NCBI GenBank assembly: GCA_029259845.1
Contig: JAJDEI010000331.1
Span: 1-37,762, forward strand
Direction: 5' to 3'
Source of the DNA: Planctomycetaceae bacterium
Lineage (GTDB): Bacteria > Planctomycetota > Planctomycetia > Planctomycetales > Planctomycetaceae
DNA length: 37,762 bases
In this document: positions 25,902-33,395 of the stretch, in pieces
Numbering within the stretch: the first letter of the stretch is position 1
Layout: the number at the start of each line of letters is the position of its first letter
Notes under the pieces: generated by a model
The model's input: only the letters and a program-made list of their open reading frames with translations
Database searches by the model: none
Told to the model about the DNA's origin: nothing
Position numbers and translations under genes: made by a program

Positions 25902-27193
25902 GGCAGAAACCCTCCGCGTCCAAGCACGTTGTTCTGAAGAAAAGTGACGACCGCATTGGCTGAGGCGCTGCCTGTCACCGAAGCCCAGGTCGCGGCAACA
26001 CAGCCGACGATTAGCAGCGAGGCGACCAGCATTTTGCCCACGTCCTGTCCGCGCAGACTGCCGAGCTGCACCGGCTCACCCGACAGGTAGGCCGACGCCG
26101 CGAAAAACTCCTCGCCGATCAATGTGTAGTCACACGCCGCCACAAAGAACGGCAATTGCGACGGCTGAGCCGTCCCCGCCACTTGAATCGCCCCGACCGC
26201 GTTGCCGGTCTCCGCGAGGATCAGCGACTCCGCGTAGAACGACCCCATATAAAAGCAGGCGGCCGGTTTCTCTTGCATCATCTTGCTGGTTACCGAGGCC
26301 ACATAGCCGAACTGTTCGTCCGTGAGATAGTAGATGTCGTCCTCGCGATAGGCGTCCGGCCGCCCTTCCGCTAGGTACGCCGCCGCCACGGTCTCACGAG
26401 CGGTCGTCATCACCAGCGACCGGGATGTCGGCACCTCCAGCCGGGCTCCGAACTCGGCGGTCAGCGACGCTACGTGGCTCAGCACGGTGATGCCGGCAAC
26501 CGTTTGAATGTCGTTGATGTCGAGAATCCCCGGAACGAACAGGCATGTGCGGCCCATCTCCGTCGCGCGGCCCACCGCTTCGTCGACTGCCTCCAGTCCG
26601 GGAATCTTCCGAATGAACAGCTCCCGTCCCGACTTGGCCACGACGATGAACGCGACCACGGCACCACAAATCAGCAGTAAGATGACCGCCAACCATCCCC
26701 GGTCGGTCCGAAACAGCCCCCTCACCGGCGTCACCGCCTCAGCCGTCTCAACGCCAGCCGATGTCCCGCCCGGCCCCACCGCCACGACCTGATACAGGTA
26801 CGGCTCGCCACGCACGACCTTCTTCCGGTCAGTAAACTCCCCCGCCTGTGCCGACTGCTTGCCAACCAGCACGAAACTTTCCTCGCCCGGTTGCTTGCGA
26901 AGAATGTGATATCCCGACAGCAGCGATGGAACAGCGTTCGGGTCCGGTATTGGTTCGTCGTTCGGCTTGTCATCCGGCGACAACGTCCACGACACGTCGA
27001 CCGCCGTGCCCACGTCGTTCGGATGGTCCACTGCAACAACGTCAGAAACCGGCCGCGGCGGCTCCTGCGCATCCGCCCCAGCACCCGTCAGGCCCAATAG
27101 CCAGAACAACGCCCCCCAACAAACGAGCAACCGCCGAACCGCCCCACGGAGACGGGAAATCTGGCATTTCAAATCTGAAATCTGAAATCTCAT
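25898..27193 (-). CDS. DUF6754 protein with fibronectin-III-like domain, cluster gene 4
   Basis: A protein of about 431 residues. An N-terminal hydrophobic segment (LLVCWGALFWLLGLTGAGADA) acts as signal or anchor. It is followed by a fibronectin-type-III-like domain of about 100 residues, with VSWTL, GYHILRKQPGEESFVLVG and YLYQVVAVGPGGTSAG. Then come a membrane segment (WLAVILLLICGAVVAFIVVA), a conserved soluble domain resembling DUF6754 (GLEAVDEAVGRATEMGRTCLFVPGI, PAACFYMGSFYAESLILAE), and a final membrane segment (MLVASLLIVGCVAATWA). The start is uncertain: a 7-bp repeat spans the upstream part of the frame, so the ATG at 27193 inside it is used here and 27256 is the alternative. The stop overlaps the next gene by four bases. 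DUF6754 has no known function. Confidence 0.75.
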   Translation of the reverse strand: MRFQISDLKCQISRLRGAVRRLLVCWGALFWLLGLTGAGADAQEPPRPVSDVVAVDHPNDVGTAVDVSWTLSPDDKPNDEPIPDPNAVPSLLSGYHILRKQPGEESFVLVGKQSAQAGEFTDRKKVVRGEPYLYQVVAVGPGGTSAGVETAEAVTPVRGLFRTDRGWLAVILLLICGAVVAFIVVAKSGRELFIRKIPGLEAVDEAVGRATEMGRTCLFVPGILDINDIQTVAGITVLSHVASLTAEFGARLEVPTSRSLVMTTARETVAAAYLAEGRPDAYREDDIYYLTDEQFGYVASVTSKMMQEKPAACFYMGSFYAESLILAETGNAVGAIQVAGTAQPSQLPFFVAACDYTLIGEEFFAASAYLSGEPVQLGSLRGQDVGKMLVASLLIVGCVAATWASVTGSASANAVVTFLQNNVLGRGGFLP

Positions 27194-27212
27194 ATCTGAT
27201 ATCTCACATTTG
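27157..27212. repeat. 7-bp degenerate tandem repeat at the DUF6754 gene start
   Basis: Eight consecutive 7-bp units of consensus AAATCTG (for example AAATCTG, AAATCTC, ATATCTG) fill 56 bp. The AT-rich repeat overlaps the start region of the DUF6754 gene and would add residues to its N-terminus if the upstream start were used. Repeats of TCTGAAA type are common between planctomycete genes; here it sits inside a tightly packed cluster. Confidence 0.75.
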
Positions 27213-27271
27213 AGACCAAAGACTCCAAATCTTTCCCCCGCCCCCCGGTCCCCCATCTCTGAATCCCCACA

Positions 27272-28408
27272 TCACCCTCCAATGATCTCAACATTCGCCC
27301 GCGGCACGGTCAGCTTTTCGCCCGACTCGCAGGCGACTTCGAGCACGCGCGCCTTCGATCCGCTCCCCAACACCTGCGGTTCCGACGGCAGCCCGGCGAC
27401 CGTGCCGATCATGCCGAAGTACGGATCGCGGATGATCCGCACCAGCGTCCCCTCTTCCAGAACGCCCCCCCCATGTGTTGCCGTTGGTACGTCCTCTTCC
27501 GGTTCGGCTGCTTCGCCAACAAGCGGGATGACAATCTCCGGCCGCAGCACGCCCGCACGAATCTGCGTCGCGCCGTTGACCGACGCGGCCGCGCCGGCTC
27601 GCGATGACAGCAATGCAAACGTTTGCCGGGCCATCGCGATTTCGCCGAATCCTTCGGTGATGATCACCGTCAGTCCGATCTCTTCCGTCCCGGTGATCGC
27701 CACGCCCAGGTCGTACCCCAGGACCTCTTTGAGGTCCGCGTCGTCCATCCCGCCGGAGACCACTGCTGCCGCTCCGACGTCGATCGCGCGGCGAATCGTC
27801 TCTCCCGGCATCCGCGCCCCGCCGATCACCACCGCCCCCTGCATCTCCTCGTGAACCAACTCCGGCGCGAACTCCTGTGACGGATCCTCGCACGCCATCA
27901 CAATTGGACCGAACGCCTCCCCGCCGATACCGAAAATGCCCTGCACGAAAGACACGTCTGCTTCGACGACGACGCCTTCGCCCGGCATGGCTTCGATGAC
28001 TTGTCCGGTCACAAACGCCCGCACTTCTACCGGGATCGGCTCGCCACGGATGATCACCTGTCCGGTCACTTGGGAAGCCGACTCGATCACACCGGCGACC
28101 TTCGACACGTACTCTCCTTTGAACATCCCGAAGATGCCCTTCGTGCGGGCGAGAATCTCGCCGGCCTCGACACGCTCTCCCTCCTGCTTGAGCAGGCATC
28201 CGGGCACGTCCGCCGGAGTGAGTGAGAGTTGGTTGGCCAGATTGATCGGTGTCGCATCCCCCGGCAGTTCGGTTCTTGCGACGACGTCCTGCGACGCCAC
28301 CTTGTCTCCTGCGCCGACCAACACGTCCCCCGCAATCGGCAACACCCGCCGCGCGCGATACCGCATCCGTCGCGTGACTCGCAGCCCGGGAGTATAAGCT
28401 GTTGCCAT
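27272..28408 (-). CDS. Barrel-sandwich / KOW-like protein, cluster gene 3
   Basis: A 378-residue soluble protein without an obvious signal. The first 150 residues carry repeated glycine-turn strands (VLPIAGDVLVGAGDKVASQDVVAR, shortened here, and KQEGERVEAGEILAR) like biotinyl/lipoyl or barrel-sandwich folds. A Gly-rich middle follows (GAVVIGGARMPGETI, GAAAVVSGGMDD). The last 60 residues, with LVRIIRDPYFGMIGTVAGLP and RANVEIIGG, resemble a KOW/SH3-like module. I know no experimental function. The gene starts 20 bp after the stop of the MutL-type ATPase and ends before the DUF6754 gene. It may connect the cytoplasmic ATPase to the membrane subunits, which is inferred from position. The ATG is well placed, although no strong ribosome-binding site is visible. 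Confidence 0.75.
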   Translation of the reverse strand: MATAYTPGLRVTRRMRYRARRVLPIAGDVLVGAGDKVASQDVVARTELPGDATPINLANQLSLTPADVPGCLLKQEGERVEAGEILARTKGIFGMFKGEYVSKVAGVIESASQVTGQVIIRGEPIPVEVRAFVTGQVIEAMPGEGVVVEADVSFVQGIFGIGGEAFGPIVMACEDPSQEFAPELVHEEMQGAVVIGGARMPGETIRRAIDVGAAAVVSGGMDDADLKEVLGYDLGVAITGTEEIGLTVIITEGFGEIAMARQTFALLSSRAGAAASVNGATQIRAGVLRPEIVIPLVGEAAEPEEDVPTATHGGGVLEEGTLVRIIRDPYFGMIGTVAGLPSEPQVLGSGSKARVLEVACESGEKLTVPRANVEIIGG

Positions 28409-28428
28409 CGTTCTTTGACTCGGCTGTC

Positions 28429-30267
28429 TTACTCAGAATAAAGCCGCAGATCACGGGACCATCGCTCGACACGGGAACGGCAATTGTCGCGGTCTTCCGG
28501 CAGTTCCAAGGGACGCCCTCGGGCATCGAGAATCAACCCCACTTCACCGCCGCGCACCTCTCGTTCGATACGCTTTCCCGGTCCGCCGCCCACGTCGAAT
28601 CCCCGCGCAGGCTCGATGACGATCTGCGCCGTCTCCTCGATGCTGAGCGGGAACCGCCGAATCTCCCCGCACGCCATCTCCCCGCGTTCATTGATTGGCT
28701 CACCGCTGATTTCATAACGGAAACAGTTCTTGCCCGCTTTGGCCCGCCCCTTGGCGGCGACGCACGTCCCCAGATAGATCAGGCAATCCCTCTCGAACAC
28801 CTCCAGTGCCGCTTGCGGATGCACCGAGGCGAGCACGCCGAGGTGCGGCATCATGAAAATGCTGTCCTTCGCCAGTTCCGTGACACCTTCCGGCTCGAAG
28901 GCGTCGATCAGCATGGCCGCCGTCTGCTCCATCCGCGGGGCATGCGAGAGCACCCCTCCCGATGCCACCAGCAGGTCGAGCTTCATGTTGTCGACGATGC
29001 TTTGTCCGCCCTTCTGTTGCGAAAACGTATCGCCGACCGTCCGTTGTTGCTGCACGCCCTTGAGCGTGGTCGCGAACTCCCGGTGTTGAATATACGCCAG
29101 CCGCAGCGCTTCGCGCGCGACTGCCTGCTCGAAAACGAGCGCTTCCAACGTCTGCGGAATCGTCGTCGGCCGGATCATCTTGTTCTTGACGCGATTCCGC
29201 AATTCCCGTTCGTCCATATCGAAGTGCACCCATCGCAGCACGTTGGGCATTCCGGTTTCGGCGCAGACGTTGGAAATCGAATAGCTCATGCCGAGGTTCG
29301 CACTCACCGTGCGATTGAACACCGGGTTGCCGTCCGCACCGTCGAACACGCTGAAAACGTCCGTCGTCGCTCCGCCGATGTCCACCCCGACAACGTTGAT
29401 CCCGCGTGCTTTGGCGATCTGCTGCAGGATATCCCCCACCGCCCCCGGCGTGGGCATGATCGGCGCGTCGGTCCAGGCAATCAGTTTGTCGTAACCCGGC
29501 GCGTGGGCCATCACGTGTTCGAGAAACAGGTCGTGAATCCGGTCGCGTGCCGGACCGAGGTTCTCCCGCTCCAGTACCGGACGAATGTTGTCCACGACTG
29601 ACAGCTCCACTGTGTCGTCGAAGACTTCCCGTACGAGCCCTGCCGCTTCCTTGTTGCCCGCATAGATCAACGGCATGCGGTATCCCGAGCCAAATCGGGG
29701 TTGTGGTTTCGCGGGAGCGATCAACTCGGCGATCCGCACGACATGCTCGACCGTGCCGCCGTCGGTCCCCCCCGACATCAGGATCATGTCCGGACGCAGT
29801 TCGCGAATCCGCTGAATCTGCTCGTGCGGTTTGCGGCGGTCGTTGGAGGCGATGACATCCATTACAATCGCGCCCGCCCCCAGCGCGGCTCGTTTGGCGG
29901 ACGCGGCGGTCATCTCCCGGACTACCCCCGTCACCAGCATCTGCAAGCCCCCGCCCGCCGACGACGTCGAGATGTAGATGTCACACCCTTCTGCCGGCTG
30001 TCCCTCGCCCGCCGGTTTCACAGGGCGGATCAACTGCCCCTGCTCATCGACCAACCGCCGCCCGGCCAGTTCTCCGACTTCCGTCGCAGCGTTGATCACA
30101 CCGGCGGTGACGTCCGCCACGGGCTGTTCCACCGTCGTCGGCGCCTCGCCGCGATACGTCTGCCGATAATGCCCGTCGATCTTCTCAATCAGAATCGCCT
30201 TCGTCGTCGTGCTCCCGCAATCGGTCGCAAGAATGACGTTGATCTGGTCGGGGTTTGTCGCATTCAC
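28429..30267 (-). CDS. MutL-type ASKHA ATPase (glutamate mutase L family), cluster gene 2
   Basis: This 612-residue protein matches the 'glutamate mutase L' family of actin-like ATPases. The phosphate-1 loop is ATDCGSTTTKA (about 14-24), MSGGTDGGTVEHV is near 164-176, and the phosphate-2 loop is VGVDIGGATTDVFSVF at about 289-304. Members beside glutamate mutase are thought to protect or reactivate the B12 enzyme. Here neither mutase subunit (MutS or MutE) is present and the neighbours are membrane proteins, so another client is likely. The start is GTG and overlaps the preceding stop by four bases (GTGA). An alternative ATG at 30263 is out of frame. The C-terminal 100 residues are rich in charged segments such as GGGPGKRIEREVRGGEVG. 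Family call strong; role unknown. Confidence 0.88.
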   Translation of the reverse strand: MNATNPDQINVILATDCGSTTTKAILIEKIDGHYRQTYRGEAPTTVEQPVADVTAGVINAATEVGELAGRRLVDEQGQLIRPVKPAGEGQPAEGCDIYISTSSAGGGLQMLVTGVVREMTAASAKRAALGAGAIVMDVIASNDRRKPHEQIQRIRELRPDMILMSGGTDGGTVEHVVRIAELIAPAKPQPRFGSGYRMPLIYAGNKEAAGLVREVFDDTVELSVVDNIRPVLERENLGPARDRIHDLFLEHVMAHAPGYDKLIAWTDAPIMPTPGAVGDILQQIAKARGINVVGVDIGGATTDVFSVFDGADGNPVFNRTVSANLGMSYSISNVCAETGMPNVLRWVHFDMDERELRNRVKNKMIRPTTIPQTLEALVFEQAVAREALRLAYIQHREFATTLKGVQQQRTVGDTFSQQKGGQSIVDNMKLDLLVASGGVLSHAPRMEQTAAMLIDAFEPEGVTELAKDSIFMMPHLGVLASVHPQAALEVFERDCLIYLGTCVAAKGRAKAGKNCFRYEISGEPINERGEMACGEIRRFPLSIEETAQIVIEPARGFDVGGGPGKRIEREVRGGEVGLILDARGRPLELPEDRDNCRSRVERWSRDLRLYSE

Positions 30268-30593
30268 CGGTCGGGTTCTCCCCGGCCAATCGACTCAATT
30301 CGCTCCAAGAAATGGCCGATGGCTCCGGGATGCTCCAGGAACTCCGCGAAGTGGCGATACCCCTGAGCATCCGTCAATGCGGCAATCATCGGGGTGAAGA
30401 AGTGAATCGCCTGCGCCGTGAGAAACCCCAGTGGCCGGGACATCTCCAGAAACACCACCGCAGGCGTCGTCAGTTGCCGCCGGACAATCTCACGGCACAA
30501 GCGGTCGACAGCAGCGCGTTGCTCGGCGGGCGGATCGACCGACTCGGCCGCCTCAACAGCAAACGCGTGTTTGAGCCACTCCAGCGATGGCAC
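30264..30593 (-). CDS. Small conserved-looking protein, cluster gene 1
   Basis: A 109-residue protein starting at a GTG (VPSLEWLKHAFAVE) that follows an AAGGA ribosome-binding site by about 9 bp. A longer frame to 30845 overlaps the end of uvrC and gives an unstructured leader, so it was not used. The second half has the pattern TPAVVFLEMSRPLGFLTAQ, then HFFTPMIAAL and FAEFLEHPGAIGHFLERIE, like a helical adaptor. I recognise no named family. Its stop overlaps the GTG of the MutL-type ATPase by four bases, so the two are translationally coupled. The short length, soluble character and first position suggest a regulator or partner of the ATPase. Confidence 0.65.
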   Translation of the reverse strand: MPSLEWLKHAFAVEAAESVDPPAEQRAAVDRLCREIVRRQLTTPAVVFLEMSRPLGFLTAQAIHFFTPMIAALTDAQGYRHFAEFLEHPGAIGHFLERIESIGRGEPDR

Positions 30594-30668
30594 GGACCGG
30601 CATCCTTCCCGATTGACAACCTGCTTTGCTTCCCAGCCGACGGCGTGCTTCCGACAGTTGGCGACCGA

Positions 30669-30697
30669 ATTGTAGCGGATGACAGTCGCCGTTGAAA
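30669..30697 (-). promoter_or_regulatory. Candidate promoter of the seven-gene cluster
   Basis: On the minus strand a TACAAT -10 hexamer (30669-30674) lies 17 bp after a weak TTTCAA -35 (30692-30697), about 75 bp before the GTG of the first cluster gene. The 248-bp gap between uvrC and the cluster also supports an independent start. The -35 is poor, so read-through from uvrC remains possible. Confidence 0.3.
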
Positions 30698-30841
30698 CGA
30701 CGGCGGTGAATCGGCCGGCCAGCAGGGTGCAGGAGCGGATTGTTGCACGCTGGTGCCTGACCCCGACTTCTCCGCTGACGCAGCCTTGCAACAAGAACTT
30801 ACTGCACCCCGGCCAGCAGACCCACGACTCAACAACAACCG

Positions 30842-32251
30842 TCACTCTTCAAACGCCGCTTTCCGGCGGAGGGTGTGATGGTACGCCTGGGCGAAGCGGT
30901 GGGATTCGTCGCGGACGTATTGGAGCAGACGCAGCGCATAGCTGTGGCGGCTGAGCCGTTTGGGTTCCGGCTCGCCGGGGAGGTAGACTTCCTCCTCCCG
31001 TTTGGCGAGGGAGAGCACGAACGGCGGGGTGACGTCGATCGCCCGGAACGCGGCCATCACGGAACTGAGCTGCCCCTTGCCGCCGTCGATCAGCAGGATG
31101 TCGGGGAAGGCTTCACCCTCGGCTTGCAGGCGGCGAAAGCGGCGGCTGACGACCTCGCGCATGCTGGCGAAATCGTCAATGCCGGCCACGGTGCGGATTT
31201 TGTACCGTTTGTAGCCATGCTTGAAGGGGAGCCCGTCGATGAACTGCACCAGACTGGCGACCGTTTCCTCCCCCTGCAAATGGGCGATGTCGACCCCTTC
31301 GATGACCCGCGGCTGTGCTTCGAGGCCGAACACCTGCCTGAGTCCTTTAAGACCCTTTTTGGGGTCGATGTAGAATACCTCCGGTTGGACGTGCTCATCG
31401 AGGTTGCCGCGGAGATTGAGGCTCTCCAGTGCCTTGAGCTCGTCGCGAATCCGGGCCGCCTTCTCGAACTGGAGTTCCCGGGACGCGGCCAGCATTTCCT
31501 TGTGCAGTTCCTTGAGCAGCCGGTGCTTCTTGCCGTCGAGAAACATGCGGAGTCGGCGGATGTCGTCCCGGTATTCGTCCTTGCTGATCCGCAAGTTGCA
31601 GGGAGCCGTACACTGGTTGATGCTGGCGAGCAGGCAGGGACGGAACCAGCGCCACTTTTCGTCGCCCTCGTCGATGTCCAGCGAGCAGGTGCGGAACTTA
31701 AAGATCTTCTGCAGGACGGCGATCGTCCCCCGCAATTGGCCTGCTGACGTAAAGGGGCCGTACAGTTTGACTCCTTTCGACTGCGGAGTGCGGGTGAATT
31801 CGACACGCGGGAAATCCTCACCCGTCGTGATCTGCAGGTACGGAAAGGTCTTGTCGTCTTTGAGTTCCTGGTTGAAGCGGGGCTGGATGTCCTTGATGAG
31901 CCGCGCTTCGAGCAGCACGGCGTCGACTTCGGAGTCGCTCTCGATGCAGTCGAGGTCGGCGATTTGGGGAACAAGCTCCGCCGTGCGGCGATCGGCAGCC
32001 GCCTGTGCCCCGAAGTAACTCGATGCCCGGCTGCGCAAATTGACCGCCTTGCCGATATAGATCACCCGCCCCTGGGCGTCCTTCATCAGGTACACGCCGG
32101 GCGTTGTGGGGAAGGCCTTGACCTTCTGGCGCGGGCCGCCCTTGGGGGCACTGCCCTCAAAGGGGGCATCCTCAACGAGGTCGCCGTCAACTGGCTCGCC
32201 CGCACCGGGATTGCCAGATTCAGATGTCGAAGCCGAGTGATCGTCCGTCAT
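30842..32251 (-). CDS. uvrC: UvrC nuclease lacking the C-terminal HhH domain
   Basis: A 469-residue relative of the nucleotide-excision-repair nuclease UvrC, which makes both cuts around a lesion. The GIY-YIG domain begins PGVYLMKDAQGRVIYIGKA. Four cysteines (FRTC, RPC, NQC, APC) match the family's metal or Fe-S cluster site. The UVR motif is FEKAARIRDELKALE. The RNase H-like half keeps its acidic and His residues (GVDIAHLQGEE, LLIDGGKGQ, RDESHRFAQAYH). The protein ends soon after, at RRKAAFEE, where most UvrC proteins continue about 100 residues into tandem HhH motifs. No HhH-coding sequence is visible in the next 248 bp, so this is not a simple frameshift. About 50 polar N-terminal residues precede the GIY-YIG domain. 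It may depend on another DNA-binding partner, or be a Cho-like variant. Confidence 0.85.
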   Translation of the reverse strand: MTDDHSASTSESGNPGAGEPVDGDLVEDAPFEGSAPKGGPRQKVKAFPTTPGVYLMKDAQGRVIYIGKAVNLRSRASSYFGAQAAADRRTAELVPQIADLDCIESDSEVDAVLLEARLIKDIQPRFNQELKDDKTFPYLQITTGEDFPRVEFTRTPQSKGVKLYGPFTSAGQLRGTIAVLQKIFKFRTCSLDIDEGDEKWRWFRPCLLASINQCTAPCNLRISKDEYRDDIRRLRMFLDGKKHRLLKELHKEMLAASRELQFEKAARIRDELKALESLNLRGNLDEHVQPEVFYIDPKKGLKGLRQVFGLEAQPRVIEGVDIAHLQGEETVASLVQFIDGLPFKHGYKRYKIRTVAGIDDFASMREVVSRRFRRLQAEGEAFPDILLIDGGKGQLSSVMAAFRAIDVTPPFVLSLAKREEEVYLPGEPEPKRLSRHSYALRLLQYVRDESHRFAQAYHHTLRRKAAFEE

Positions 32252-32338
32252 GCCCGCATTGTACTCGGCAACCGACCGGCTGCGGAGAGGCAAACAGATC
32301 GAACAGGGTGAAGTCGCATCAACACTCGACGTTGACGG

Positions 32339-33205
<867 letters not shown>

Positions 33206-33395
33206 GATGACAGGGCTCTCTCCGTACTAAGGGGGCTGTCCGTATTAATGCGGATCGCCTTCGATGTTGCCTGCGGACGAACTGGAATCATGGATTGGCA
33301 TTAGCCCGGAGCCAACGGCGACGGCCGATGTCGGTGCGACGGCCCAACTTCAACAAAACGTTTGCCATGACGAGGACCAGAGCCGCGAGAATTGT

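Noticed and set aside
27288..28526. 412-residue minus-strand frame overlapping the KOW-like gene
   Set aside because: Its translation is Arg/Gly-rich low complexity. The other frame has structured beta patterns and fits the neighbouring gene ends.
30594..30845. Extension of the small cluster protein to 193 residues
   Set aside because: It would overlap the end of uvrC, its sequence looks random, and a GTG with a good ribosome-binding site lies inside.
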